A stretch of 64,000 nt of DNA from Desulfovibrio aminophilus (GCF_023660105.1 NZ_JAMHGA010000034.1:62001-126000); one strand, 5' to 3'. Positions 36,877-46,262 are shown, counted from the first letter of the stretch. The notes: generated from the letters alone by a model not told the origin. Numbers and translations are program-made.

Positions 36877-38346
36877 ATGAAGGAAACGGAGCTCGCGGCG
36901 TTGCGGTTCCCCGAAGATCCGGCATACATCCCCGTGGCCGTCCAGGCCGCCCGGGTCTGCTCCGCGCGGCTCGGCTTCGGCGAGGCGGACGCGGGCCGCA
37001 TCGGCTTGGCCCTGGAAGAGGCCCTGACCAACGCCCTGGCCTTCGGCTTCGGCGATCCCTCGGCGCAAGTCTCGGTGGTCTTGTCGCGCACCGCCGCGGC
37101 CTTCTGCATGTCCGTCCGATCACAGGGCCTGCCCCTGGAGGCCGCCAGGCTGCCGAAATACGATCCGCAACGCGCCCGCGACCACGCCGATACCGCCGGG
37201 CTGGACTCCCTGCTCATGGAGGCGGCCGTGGACAAGGTGCTCTATTCCACCCTGGACTCGGGACGGCGGGAAGTGAGGCTGCTCAAGTCCCTGCCCGCCG
37301 AGCCTCCGGCCCGGCCCCGCCGTGAGGCCCCGGCGCCGGAGCTGGAGCCCCGGTCCGTGCGCTTCGCCGTCCGCCCGGCCCGTCCCGAGGACGCCGAGGG
37401 CATCGCCAGGCTGGCGCTCACCGCCCACGGGGCGCTCCTCTTCGCCGAGCACATCTATTATCCCGAACGGGTGCGCGAGATGCTCATTTCCGGCGAGTTG
37501 GCCTCGGGCCTGGCCGTGAGCGAAGACGGCGAATTCATGGGGCACCTCGCCTTGGCCTTCAAGACGCCGGACGCCCGGCTGGCGGAGATGACCTATGCCT
37601 TCGTGGGCGAACGCTTCCGAGGCCAGGGCTGCGGCGGCAAGCTCACGGCCCTGTTGCTGGAGGAGGCGCGGCGGCGCGGCCTCCGCGCGCTCACCGGTCT
37701 GGCCGTGACCAACCATGTGAACTCCCAGCGCATGGTCGTTGCCGCCGGATTCGCGGAGAGCGCCCTGCTGCTGGCCCCGAGCCCGGCCTCCCGCACCTGG
37801 GACCGGAACGGAACGCCCGGCCGCATCGGCAACCTGGTGCTGGTCCTGGGCCTGGGGTCCCGGGAGGAGGTCCCGGTTCATGCGCCCGCGCGACACCGGG
37901 AGATGATCGAGCGGATCTATTCCCACCGGAACGTCCCGGTGCGGTTCGAGGAAGCGCCCGCCGGGGATGCGGCGCTGGACGGCCCGGGCCGCCTGGAAGT
38001 GGAAAGCGATTTCAAGGAGGGCTGGACCGCGCTCATCGTGGAGCGGCATGGCGCGGACACCCTGGCCCAGGTCGCCGAGGAGCTTCGGAGGGCCCGCGCC
38101 CAGGGCGTTCCCTCCATCCATGTCCTGCTGCCCCTGGGATCGCCCGCCACGCCGGCCCTTGCCGGGGCCTGCGAACAGCGCGGCTTCTTCTTCTCCGGCG
38201 TGGTCCCCGGGGACAACGGGGGAGAGTTCCTGGTCCTCCAGTGCGTGAACACGCCGGGCACGGACTACGCGTCCATCCACCTGCTCACGGAGTTCGCCCG
38301 GGAGTTGAAGGACTATGTCCGCTCCTGCGATCCCCGGGAGGGATGA
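36877..38346 (+). CDS. Fusion of RsbW-type ATPase domain with GNAT acetyltransferase domains
   Basis: A 489-residue protein. Residues 1-130 form a GHKL ATPase of the anti-sigma/RsbW type (IGLALEEALTNALAFGFG is the N-box). Residues about 165-325 form a GNAT acetyltransferase with acetyl-CoA loop FRGQGCGGKLTALLLEEA. Residues 330-489 look like a second, degenerate GNAT-like fold. In this family the ATPase domain may sense or bind a partner switch protein while the GNAT domain modifies a target; neither is known. ATG 36877 with GAGGAG upstream is preferred to the longer frame from 36805. Confidence 0.75.
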   Translation: MKETELAALRFPEDPAYIPVAVQAARVCSARLGFGEADAGRIGLALEEALTNALAFGFGDPSAQVSVVLSRTAAAFCMSVRSQGLPLEAARLPKYDPQRARDHADTAGLDSLLMEAAVDKVLYSTLDSGRREVRLLKSLPAEPPARPRREAPAPELEPRSVRFAVRPARPEDAEGIARLALTAHGALLFAEHIYYPERVREMLISGELASGLAVSEDGEFMGHLALAFKTPDARLAEMTYAFVGERFRGQGCGGKLTALLLEEARRRGLRALTGLAVTNHVNSQRMVVAAGFAESALLLAPSPASRTWDRNGTPGRIGNLVLVLGLGSREEVPVHAPARHREMIERIYSHRNVPVRFEEAPAGDAALDGPGRLEVESDFKEGWTALIVERHGADTLAQVAEELRRARAQGVPSIHVLLPLGSPATPALAGACEQRGFFFSGVVPGDNGGEFLVLQCVNTPGTDYASIHLLTEFARELKDYVRSCDPREG

Positions 38347-38445
38347 TCCCGCAACCCCCCGAAGGGTCTTGACTTGCGGGGCGTTGCGCGAAAGACTGCC
38401 GAACGTGACGGTTTCCGTCGAAACGGCCAACCGGAGGCGTTGTCC

Positions 38446-39111
38446 ATGAAGCGCTGGCTTGTGTGTGCCCTGTGCCTGACCGTCTTTGCGGCCTGCGCGG
38501 CGGAGGCCCTGGCCGCGCCCATCTCCGCCGTGGGCCGGAAGAATTTCGAGCGGGCCCGCCGGGCCGAACAGCGCGGCGCGTTCGACGAGGCCCGGGCGGC
38601 CTACGCCAAGGCCGCCGAGGCCCTCGGCCAGTACGTCGCATCCATCGACAGCCACGACGGCGATCCTTTTTCCTCGGACCTGATCATGCTCGGCATGTCC
38701 CTCTACAAGTCGGGCCGCTACGACCAGGCCGCCCAGGTCTGCGACCGGGTGGCCGGGAAGGACCCCGACGTCTTCGAGGCCTTCGTCTACGGGGGGCTGG
38801 CCCGGCTGCGCCTGGGGCGGACGGGCGAGGCCCTGGATCTGTGGAAGCGCTTTCCCCTGTCCCGGCGGCAGATGTTCCTCACCGACGCCATGCATGCCCA
38901 GTCCCGGGCCCTGGAGCGGGGCGAAACCGACGCGGCCTCGGCCATCCGCGAGGTGGAGGCGGCCGTGCTGCATCAGGACGCCTGGAATCTCTCGCACGCC
39001 AAGGGCGTGAATCTCCCCTGGCCGGACCTGTGCAGCGGCGCGTTCTGGTGGCGCTCTGCGGACAGCCCCTGCGACTCCTCGCCGGATCCGGTGGGCGGGG
39101 TCGCGTGGTAG
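38446..39111 (+). CDS. Periplasmic TPR-like protein
   Basis: A 221-residue exported protein with signal peptide (cut after AAEALA). Residues 30-130 have tetratricopeptide-like helices (ARRAEQRGAFDEARAAYAKA, LYKSGRYDQAAQVCDRV and LARLRLGRTGEALDLW). Function unknown; such proteins act as envelope scaffolds. The C-terminal 25 residues are not TPR-like. The stop overlaps the GTG start of the amidohydrolase by seven bases, implying coupling. Confidence 0.75.
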   Translation: MKRWLVCALCLTVFAACAAEALAAPISAVGRKNFERARRAEQRGAFDEARAAYAKAAEALGQYVASIDSHDGDPFSSDLIMLGMSLYKSGRYDQAAQVCDRVAGKDPDVFEAFVYGGLARLRLGRTGEALDLWKRFPLSRRQMFLTDAMHAQSRALERGETDAASAIREVEAAVLHQDAWNLSHAKGVNLPWPDLCSGAFWWRSADSPCDSSPDPVGGVAW

Positions 39112-40295
39112 CCGCGCCGGAACGCGCGGCCCTGCTGCGCGACGCGGCCGCGTTCGGCCCGATGCTCAAGGCCTGGCGGCGCGATCTGCACCGGCGGCCG
39201 GAACTGGGCCTGAGCTGCCCGCGCGCGGCGGCCCTGGTCGCGGGCGAACTGCGCGGCCTGGGCCTGGAGGTGCGCGAGGGGCTGGCCCGCAGCGGCGTGG
39301 CCGGAATCCTGCGCGGCGGCCCCGGCCCCACGGCGGCCCTGCGCGTGGACATGGACGCCCTGCCGCTGGAGGAGCAGACCGGCCTGGACTTCGCCTCGGA
39401 AATCCCTGACCGGATGCACGCCTGCGGCCACGACGGGCACACGGCCCTGGGCCTGGGCGCGGCCCGGCTCCTGGCCGCCCGGCGCGATTCCCTGCCCGGC
39501 ACGCTGCTCTTCCTCTTCCAGCCCGGCGAGGAGTATCCCGGCGGAGCCCGGCCCATGATCGCCGACGGCGCGCTGGATGATCCGAGCCCGGACGTGATCC
39601 TCGGCTGCCATCTCTTCCCGGGGCTGGAGCGCGGCCGGGTCGGGGTCTGCTCGGGCCCGGCCACGGCGGGCAACGAGGAGTTCACCCTGACCGTCACGGG
39701 CCGGGGCGGGCACGCGGCCCGGCCGCATGAGTGCGCCAATCCGATCCAGGCCGCGTCCCGGCTCGTGCTCGACCTCCAGGGCATCGCGGCCGGACGGGTG
39801 GACGCCCGCGAGCCGCTGGTGCTCACGGTGGCCGAGTTCCAGGCCGGGGCCGGGCACAACGTCATTCCCGAGCGGGCCGTGCTCCGGGGCACGCTCCGCT
39901 TTCTGACCGAGGCGGCCCGCGAGGCGGCCATGCGCGAGGTCCGTCGCCTGGCCCGAGGTGTGGAGGCCGCCTGGGGCGTCCGGGTCGAGCTGGAGAGCCG
40001 GGTGGACGGACCGCCCATGATCCTGCCCCCGGATTTGGCCGACCGCGCGCGCGGCTGGTGCGCCGAACTCCTGGGTCCGGAGCGGGTGGAGCTGCTGGCC
40101 CGGCCCTCCATGGGCGCGGAGGACTTCGCCTATTTCGCCGAAGCCCGTCCGGCGGCCTACCTGCGCCTGGGCTGCCGTGACGCGGCCCACTCCGCCGGAC
40201 TGCACACGCCGTTCTTTGATTTCGACGAGGCCCTCCTGCCCGAGGCCTGCGCCACGCTGGCTTGGTGCCTGTGGCGTTTTTTGCGGGAATCGTGA
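39105..40295 (+). CDS. M20-family amidohydrolase (hippurate hydrolase-like)
   Basis: A 396-residue protein from a GTG start that overlaps the preceding stop. It has the M20D metal-site motifs DLHRRPELG, MHACGHDGHTALGLG and FQPGEEYPGGARPMI, and a closing MGAEDFAYF block. Members cleave N-acyl amino acids, such as hippurate or N-acetyl-diaminopimelate, using two metal ions in the cytoplasm. The long open frame upstream of 39105 is the TPR gene read in the wrong frame. Substrate not identifiable. Confidence 0.88.
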   Translation: MVAAPERAALLRDAAAFGPMLKAWRRDLHRRPELGLSCPRAAALVAGELRGLGLEVREGLARSGVAGILRGGPGPTAALRVDMDALPLEEQTGLDFASEIPDRMHACGHDGHTALGLGAARLLAARRDSLPGTLLFLFQPGEEYPGGARPMIADGALDDPSPDVILGCHLFPGLERGRVGVCSGPATAGNEEFTLTVTGRGGHAARPHECANPIQAASRLVLDLQGIAAGRVDAREPLVLTVAEFQAGAGHNVIPERAVLRGTLRFLTEAAREAAMREVRRLARGVEAAWGVRVELESRVDGPPMILPPDLADRARGWCAELLGPERVELLARPSMGAEDFAYFAEARPAAYLRLGCRDAAHSAGLHTPFFDFDEALLPEACATLAWCLWRFLRES

Positions 40296-40342
40296 CTCCC
40301 GCGGAACTCCCTGTGAGACAATGAGAATCTTGCGCCCGCTCC

Positions 40343-40371
40343 TTGAGGTTTTGCGCCGGAGGGCGTAACGT
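40343..40371 (+). promoter_or_regulatory. Candidate promoter of the binding-protein/kinase/REC-STAS operon
   Basis: TTGAGG (40343-40348) is followed after 17 bases by TAACGT (40366-40371), 48 bases before the ATG at 40419. Confidence 0.4.
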
Positions 40372-40418
40372 CGCCCGAACCGCAAGCCGCGCGGCGCGCG
40401 GCGCCGGAGGGAGGACGA

Positions 40419-41666
40419 ATGGCGGTGGTGGCGCGACTGGCCCTCATTCTGGCCATGCTGCTGCTCGGGGCCTGTGGCCCGGAGCGCGAGGCCGCGCCGC
40501 GCCAGAACCGGGCTCCCGGAGTCACGGACAGGGAGATCGTGCTCGGCTCATCCCTGGCGCTCAAGGGCCACGCCGGGTACCTCGGCACCCAGACCCTGCG
40601 CGGGGCCCTGGCCTACCTGAACGAGGTGAACGAGCAGGGCGGGGTCTTCGGCCGCGGAATCCGGGTCATCGCCTCCGACGACTCCTACGATCCGCCCCGC
40701 TGCCTGGCCAACACCCAGAAGTTCATCGTGGACGACGACGTCTTCGCGCTGTTCTGCTACGTGGGCACGCCGACCACGGTGAAGATCATCCCCCTGGTGA
40801 CCGAGGCCCGCATCCCCCTGGTGGGCATGTTCACCGGGGCCAACGCCCTGCGCGAGCCCTTCAACCGCTATCTGATCAACGTGCGCGCCTCCTACTACCA
40901 GGAGACGAAGAACGCCGTGAGCCATCTGGTCAAGGACCTGGGGCTCAAGCGCATCGCGGTCTTCTACCAATATGACGCCTTCGGCTTCGACGGGCTCACC
41001 GGCACGGAGCTGGCCCTCAAGGAGTTCGGCCTGGAGCCCGTGGCGCGCGGCTCCTATGTGCGCGGCTCCCTGGACGTGGAGGAGGGCCTGTCCCGGATCA
41101 TCAACTCCGGGGCCGAGGCCGTGGTCATGATCGGCACTTCCGAGCCTTGCGCCAAGTTCATCCGCCTGGCCGCCGAGCGCGGCTTCAAGGCCATCTTCTA
41201 CAGCGTCTCCTTCGTGGGAGCCGAGGAACTGGCCAGCCGCCTGGCGGGCCTCAAGGATGAAATCGTGATCATGTCCCAGGTGGTGCCGCCGCCCGAGGGC
41301 GTCGAGGGCACCCGGCCCGAGGACATGTCCGAGTACGTGCGCCTGCTGCGCAAGCACTTTCCCGGCGACCGGCCGAGTTTCGTGGGCCTGGAGGGTTACG
41401 CCAACGCCCGCGTGCTGGTGGAGGGGCTCAAGCGCGCCGGGCCCAGGCTCACCCGCGAGGGATTCCTGGACGCCATCGAGTCCATCCGCGACTACAGCCT
41501 GGGTCCGGGCATGTCGGTGTCCTTCGGTCCCGGCGGGCACCAGGGCATGGAGCGGGTCTACTTCACCCGGCTGGAGAAGGGTTCCTTCGCGCTGATGCAC
41601 GACTGGAGCGCCCTGGGCAGGGCCTTCCAGGCCGCCCGCGCCGGGGCGGCGGGGAACGCGCCATGA
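40419..41666 (+). CDS. Periplasmic branched-chain-type binding lipoprotein, probable sensor component
   Basis: A 415-residue type I periplasmic binding protein (LivJ-like), a lipoprotein with lipobox LLLGAC (C19). Typical blocks include ITEIVLGSSLALKGH-like VTDREIVLGSSLALKG, LAYLNEVNEQGGVFGRGI and RIAVFYQYDAFGFDGL. In ABC systems such proteins bind amino acids or ureas, but no ABC permease or ATPase lies nearby. Instead its stop overlaps a sensor kinase gene (ATGA), so it probably presents a ligand to that kinase. GGAGGGAGG lies before the ATG. Confidence 0.87.
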   Translation: MAVVARLALILAMLLLGACGPEREAAPRQNRAPGVTDREIVLGSSLALKGHAGYLGTQTLRGALAYLNEVNEQGGVFGRGIRVIASDDSYDPPRCLANTQKFIVDDDVFALFCYVGTPTTVKIIPLVTEARIPLVGMFTGANALREPFNRYLINVRASYYQETKNAVSHLVKDLGLKRIAVFYQYDAFGFDGLTGTELALKEFGLEPVARGSYVRGSLDVEEGLSRIINSGAEAVVMIGTSEPCAKFIRLAAERGFKAIFYSVSFVGAEELASRLAGLKDEIVIMSQVVPPPEGVEGTRPEDMSEYVRLLRKHFPGDRPSFVGLEGYANARVLVEGLKRAGPRLTREGFLDAIESIRDYSLGPGMSVSFGPGGHQGMERVYFTRLEKGSFALMHDWSALGRAFQAARAGAAGNAP

Positions 41667-43687
41667 AGACCCGCTTCGCGCGCATGAGCCTGAAGAACAA
41701 GATCCGCTTCTCGATCCTGGCCGGGATCGTGGCGGTGAGCGTGGCCGTGGCCCTGCTCACGCGTTGGATCCTCGTCTCCTCGCTCACCGGCGAGCTCATC
41801 CTGCGCGGCAGCGCCATCGCCCACTCCGTGGCCGAACGCGGCGGAGCCTTCGTCCTGGACAAGGACACCCCCAAGCTCCTGAGCCTGATCTTCGACGAGG
41901 CCAAGCTCATGGAGCGCGACCGGCTGGTGTCCTACATCTTCGTCACCGGCCAGCACGGCGACGTCCTGGCCCACACCTTCACCCGGCCCTTCCCCGAGGC
42001 CCTGGAGGGCGTCCGGGGCCTGGCCCCGGAGAACGGCAGGATGGTGAACGGCGTCTTCCTGGACGAACGAGCGGTTTCGGACATCGCCGTGCCCATCAAG
42101 GAGGGCCTCTACCGCATCGGCACGGTGCACGTGGGCCTGTCCCAGGACCACATCGACCGGCTGGTGGCCAAGCTGCGGATCACCTTCCTGGGGTTCATCT
42201 CGCTCATCATCCTGCTGCTCTTCTTCATCTCCTCGCGGCTGTCGCGCAACATCACCAGGCCGCTCACCCGGCTCACGCGCATCTCCGACGAACTCTCCCG
42301 GGGCAACTTCGACATCCCCCTGGACCTGGCGGGCCAGGAGGCGGGCTGGACCCCCTCGTCCTGCCCGGCCTACCGGAACACGGACCTGCCCTGCTGGAAC
42401 CTGGACGAGACCGGGACCGCCGAGCGGCCCCAGGATCCCGAAAGCCTGCACACCTGTCGCCAGTGCTCCTTCTACCGCAAGCGCGAGGGCGACGAGGTGG
42501 TCCAGCTGGCCGACTCCTTCCGCAACATGGTCTGGAGCATCAAGCTCTACCGGCGGCGGCTCTCGGAGTCCGAGGGCAAGTACCGCTCCCTGTTCGACGC
42601 CGGGCCGGACCCGGTCTTCGTGGTGGACCTGGCCGACGGGACGATCATCGACGCCAACCCCCGGGCCCTGGACCTCTATGGTTATCCCAAGCAGGAGCTG
42701 ATCGGAAAGCCCTTCCTGGAACTCGGCCCCGAGAGCAACCGCGAGTTCCTGGCCCAGTTCCGGGCGGCCGGCCTGTCCGCCGGGAGCTGCGTGTACCGGC
42801 CCAAGATGATCCACTACCGCAAGGGCTCCCAGCCCTTCTACGTCAACGTCCACGCCTGCCCCACCGCCTACCGGGGACGCACGGCGGTGATTCTGGCCGT
42901 GACCGACGTGACCGAGATGATGGAGAAGGACGCCCAGCTCATCCAGGCCAGCAAGATGAAGTCTCTGGGCGAGATGAGCGCGGGCATCGCCCACGAGCTG
43001 AATCAGCCGCTGAACGCCATCAAGATGGGCAGCGAGTTCTTCCTGCTCATGGCCGAGCGCGACCTGGAGGTTTCCCGGGAGCAGTTCGCGGAGGTGGCCC
43101 GGGAGATCAGCCTCCAGGTGGACCGCGCGGCCGAGATCATCCAGACCCTGCGCTCCTTCGGCCGCAAGGCCGAGCTGGCCCGCGAGACCCTGGACCCCAA
43201 TGTCCCGGTGCGGGCGGTGCTCGGCTTGGTGGGCCGCCAGTTCGAACTGGACAGCGTGCGCTTCGAGCTGGACCTGGCCGACGACCTGCCGCCGATCATG
43301 GCCCAGAACAACCGGCTGCAGCAGGTCTTCTTCAACCTCGTGACCAACGCCCGGGACGCGGTGAACGAGCGCGCCGCCGCCGAGGGGGCCGCCTTCCGGA
43401 AGATGCTCCGGCTCTCCAGCCGCCTGGACGGCAACCGCGTGGTCATCGCCGTGGAGGACAACGGCCCGGGCATTCCCGAGGACTTCCGGGACAAGATTTT
43501 CGAGCCCTTCTTCACCACCAAGGAGGCCGGCCAGGGCATGGGCCTGGGCTTGGCCATCAGCTACGGCATCGTGCGCGACTACGGGGGGGACATCCGCATT
43601 CAGGCCCGCCCCGGCGGGGGAACGGTCTTCTGCGTCAGCTTCCCGGCGCGGGCTGAAACAAGGACGGAGATGCATGGACAAGGATAG
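41663..43687 (+). CDS. Membrane sensor histidine kinase with cysteine-cluster insert
   Basis: A 674-residue kinase. Two membrane helices (about 15-38 and 172-194) flank a periplasmic sensor domain; a HAMP-like region follows, interrupted by a cysteine-rich insert at about 231-273 ([13 protein letters not shown], then CRQCSFYRK). A PAS domain spans about 305-425, with [20 protein letters not shown]. HisKA has H444 in [13 protein letters not shown], and the ATPase domain has [11 protein letters not shown] and [11 protein letters not shown]. It overlaps the binding-protein gene upstream and the response-regulator gene downstream, so all three are one unit. Confidence 0.92.
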   Translation: MKTRFARMSLKNKIRFSILAGIVAVSVAVALLTRWILVSSLTGELILRGSAIAHSVAERGGAFVLDKDTPKLLSLIFDEAKLMERDRLVSYIFVTGQHGDVLAHTFTRPFPEALEGVRGLAPENGRMVNGVFLDERAVSDIAVPIKEGLYRIGTVHVGLSQDHIDRLVAKLRITFLGFISLIILLLFFISSRLSRNITRPLTRLTRISDELSRGNFDIPLDLAGQEAGWTPSSCPAYRNTDLPCWNLDETGTAERPQDPESLHTCRQCSFYRKREGDEVVQLADSFRNMVWSIKLYRRRLSESEGKYRSLFDAGPDPVFVVDLADGTIIDANPRALDLYGYPKQELIGKPFLELGPESNREFLAQFRAAGLSAGSCVYRPKMIHYRKGSQPFYVNVHACPTAYRGRTAVILAVTDVTEMMEKDAQLIQASKMKSLGEMSAGIAHELNQPLNAIKMGSEFFLLMAERDLEVSREQFAEVAREISLQVDRAAEIIQTLRSFGRKAELARETLDPNVPVRAVLGLVGRQFELDSVRFELDLADDLPPIMAQNNRLQQVFFNLVTNARDAVNERAAAEGAAFRKMLRLSSRLDGNRVVIAVEDNGPGIPEDFRDKIFEPFFTTKEAGQGMGLGLAISYGIVRDYGGDIRIQARPGGGTVFCVSFPARAETRTEMHGQG

Positions 43688-44405
43688 GATGGTGCTGCTC
43701 ATCGACGACGAGAAGCCCACGCTGAACATGTTCCGGCTCATGCTCGGGGTCTACGGCTACGGCGTGCTCACGGCCGAGGATGGCGAGGAGGGCGTGGAGA
43801 TCTTCGCCGCCAACCGTCCGCCCCTGGTCATCACGGACATCAAGATGCCCGGCCTGAACGGCATCGAGGTGCTCAAGCGCATCAAGGCCTTGGATCATCG
43901 CACCGAGGTCATCGTCATCACCGGCCACGGCGACATGGACCTGGCCATTGAGGCCCTCAACCTGGACGCCACGGACTTCATCAACAAGCCCGTGCACCGG
44001 CACGCCCTGGAGCAGGCCCTGCAGCGGGCCCAGGCGCGCATCGCCCTGGCCCGCAACCGCGAACGCGAGATCAGCGTGCAGGACCTGGGCCAGGCCGCGG
44101 TGATCCGCTTCCAGGGCAACGTGACCTCGCACTGCGAGCCGTTCCTGCAGGAGGCCTACGCCAAGGCCGTGGCCCTGAACCGGCCGCTGCTCGTGCTGCA
44201 CTTCGAGGACTCCGCCTCGATCAACGGGGCGGGCATCTCCTGCCTGACCCAGCTGGTGGGCCAGGCCCGGGCCGCCGGGATCCGGCTGGCCGTGAGCGGG
44301 CTGTCGGGGAACTTCCGTCAGGTGTTCGAGGCCGTGGGCATCGCCGGACCCTCCGACTTCCACGAGGGCGTGGAGGCGGCCGTGGCCGCCGCCCGCCCGT
44401 CCTGA
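43674..44405 (+). CDS. Response regulator with REC and STAS domains
   Basis: A 243-residue protein. The receiver (1-125) has the acidic pair at D11-D12, phosphoacceptor D55 (ITDIKMPG) and a C-terminal lysine in INKPVH. Residues 137-243 form a STAS domain (VIRFQGNVTSHCEPFL, then SINGAGISCLTQLV), as in anti-anti-sigma factors. At the usual phospho-serine site (consensus IDSSGL) it reads INGAGI, so serine control seems absent. There is no DNA-binding domain: the output is likely partner switching. It overlaps the kinase by 14 bases and the convergent transposase-derived gene by 88. Confidence 0.88.
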   Translation: MDKDRMVLLIDDEKPTLNMFRLMLGVYGYGVLTAEDGEEGVEIFAANRPPLVITDIKMPGLNGIEVLKRIKALDHRTEVIVITGHGDMDLAIEALNLDATDFINKPVHRHALEQALQRAQARIALARNREREISVQDLGQAAVIRFQGNVTSHCEPFLQEAYAKAVALNRPLLVLHFEDSASINGAGISCLTQLVGQARAAGIRLAVSGLSGNFRQVFEAVGIAGPSDFHEGVEAAVAAARPS

Positions 44406-45292
44406 GCCCCGGTTTCGGGCAGGTCGGGCACGAGCGCGCTGAGGGCCTCCAGGAACAGGCGGTGGAGGTCCTGGTCGCGCCGGTTGTACCGGAATTCCAA
44501 CTCCTTGAGATAGAGCGGAAAGCGCTGGGGCGAGAGCCCCTTGTAGCGCTTGATGCGCTCCTGGGCGAAGGTCCAGAAGCCGTGCTGTTCCGCGTCCACG
44601 TAAGGAATCCGGTCGTAGTTGCTGATGTAGCGCAGGGGCAGGGACTCGTCCGCGCAGAAGACCAGGGCGTGGTAGCGGCGGTAGCGGTCGGTGTAGATGA
44701 TGTTGTTCATGCGGATGAGCTTGAGCTGGAAATTGGCGTGGAAGTGGAACACGGTCTCGGCCTCGATTTCCGGGACCAGGTCCACGAAGACCAGCCCGCC
44801 CTCCTCGATGAGCCCGAAGACAGGCACCCGGCCCGGCGGCAGGTCGCCGGGCTGCCCCGTGAGCTTGCGGCCTCGGATGCACTCGCCGAGGCCCGTGGCC
44901 GGGCCCAGCAGGAGCCGGGCGTCCAGGGCCTGGACCAGCAGGGCGTAGCGCAGGGCCGTGAGGGCCTTGTAGGTGGCGTTGTAGGAGGCCCCGATCTCCT
45001 TGGCGATGCCGTGGGCCGTGGCCTCGCCCGCGAACAGCCCGGCCAGCCGCAGCCATTGGCGGCAGGACAGTCCGCCGTTGTTGATCCAGCGCCCGGTGAA
45101 CTCTTGGAAGGTATAGCGGCAGCCGCCGCAGCGCATGCGCCCCTCGGCCAGGTGGTAGACGCGGCGTTCGCCGCAGCGCGGACAGAAGGGCACCCCGTCG
45201 GGAAAGCAGAAGTCGCGCAGCAGGGCGCGCGCCTCCTCCTCCGAGGAAGCGGCCCGCGCCAGGTCGAGTGACGTGGGGAGCCGCACCGCCAT
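44318..45292 (-). CDS. Domesticated IS1595/ISXO2-like transposase-derived protein
   Basis: A 324-residue protein with an N-terminal zinc ribbon (C37, C40, C55, C58) and an ISXO2-like RNase H-fold region. Where active relatives have LDETYIGGK this reads LGECIRGRK (D to G at 136). The second aspartate is kept (D202, YTDRYRRYH); the position of the third acidic residue before FW is His238 (EQHGFWTF). The last 35 residues are antisense to the STAS coding region. It starts 9 bases after fdhE, whose stop overlaps its ribosome site (TAGGAG). No terminal inverted repeats were seen, so it is probably a fixed host gene. Confidence 0.7.
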   Translation of the reverse strand: MAVRLPTSLDLARAASSEEEARALLRDFCFPDGVPFCPRCGERRVYHLAEGRMRCGGCRYTFQEFTGRWINNGGLSCRQWLRLAGLFAGEATAHGIAKEIGASYNATYKALTALRYALLVQALDARLLLGPATGLGECIRGRKLTGQPGDLPPGRVPVFGLIEEGGLVFVDLVPEIEAETVFHFHANFQLKLIRMNNIIYTDRYRRYHALVFCADESLPLRYISNYDRIPYVDAEQHGFWTFAQERIKRYKGLSPQRFPLYLKELEFRYNRRDQDLHRLFLEALSALVPDLPETGAQDGRAAATAASTPSWKSEGPAMPTASNT

Positions 45293-45301
45293 GATCCGCT
45301 C

Positions 45302-46189
45302 CTAGAATCCCCAGGCCGAGAGCGTGGGACGCCGGAAGCCCTGCTTCTGGGCCAGGTAGTCCAGGGGCAGGGATTCGAGGTCGTCGAGCACCGGCACGGA
45401 CGGCCGGTCCATCTCCCGGAAGTCGGCCGTCTTCATGTACGAGTGGCAGGAGTCGCAGACCTCCACCCGGTAGCCGGGAATCTCCCGGACCGTGAAGGAG
45501 CGCGAGCCCTGGGGATCGGCGTGGTCGCAGAAGGGGCAGGCCAGGCGGCGGATGCGGTAGGAGGTGCGGCAGAAGGAGCAGGTGACCTCGCGGCGGCCTT
45601 CCTTGCCCGCGAGGTTCGAGATGAGCGGCAGGCTGCCGCAGACCGGGCAGTGGCCGTGCTGGCGGGGCGTCTCCAGGTCGAGGCCCGGGGAGAGCCGGGC
45701 GGCGGCCTCGGCCAGGCCCGGCGTGAGCGCGGCCTGGACCAGGAAATTCAGGACGCGCGGGGCGTTGGGCGTGCGCCGGCCGAAGCGCGCGAACCAGGCG
45801 TCGTCACCGGCCAGGAAGGCGCCCTCGGCCCGCTCCAGGTCCAGCTCCCCGGCTGCCGACGCCGCGCGCACCACGCGGGCGGCCTCTTCCAGGTCGCCGC
45901 CCAGGTCCGCGAGCATGGCCAGGAATTCCTCGAACAGCGCGCGGGACAGGGCGCTGTCCACGGGAAAGGACTCCCGGGCCAGGAGCGGGCGGCCCTGGAG
46001 GTTGTCCTCGGCCGAGGCCAGCCCGGCCGGGGCCGGGAGTTCGATGCGGACCTCGGCCCGGGCCTCATCCTGGCGGCGGGCCACGCCGCTCACCAGGCGC
46101 ACGAGATCCGGCGGCAGGTATTCGTTTTCGCGCAACTGGCCGAGCTTCTTTTCCAGCTCCGCCACAGTGTCTTTCGGGTCTGTCGACAT
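45302..46189 (-). CDS. fdhE: Formate dehydrogenase accessory protein FdhE
   Basis: A 295-residue FdhE. It has four CxxC-type pairs for metal binding in the C-terminal half: HCPVCGS, CSFCRTS, CPFCDHAD and CDSCHSY. FdhE is needed for assembly of periplasmic formate dehydrogenases. ATG 46189 with GAGAGG upstream is preferred over the ATG seven codons earlier, which lacks a ribosome site. It lies between fdhD and the transposase-derived gene on the same strand. Confidence 0.93.
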   Translation of the reverse strand: MSTDPKDTVAELEKKLGQLRENEYLPPDLVRLVSGVARRQDEARAEVRIELPAPAGLASAEDNLQGRPLLARESFPVDSALSRALFEEFLAMLADLGGDLEEAARVVRAASAAGELDLERAEGAFLAGDDAWFARFGRRTPNAPRVLNFLVQAALTPGLAEAAARLSPGLDLETPRQHGHCPVCGSLPLISNLAGKEGRREVTCSFCRTSYRIRRLACPFCDHADPQGSRSFTVREIPGYRVEVCDSCHSYMKTADFREMDRPSVPVLDDLESLPLDYLAQKQGFRRPTLSAWGF

Positions 46190-46262
46190 GGGGGCCTCTC
46201 GCGGGGACATGGTCTTTCAGACTAACCCCTCTTCGGCGCGGAAACAAATCAGAGCTTATTGT

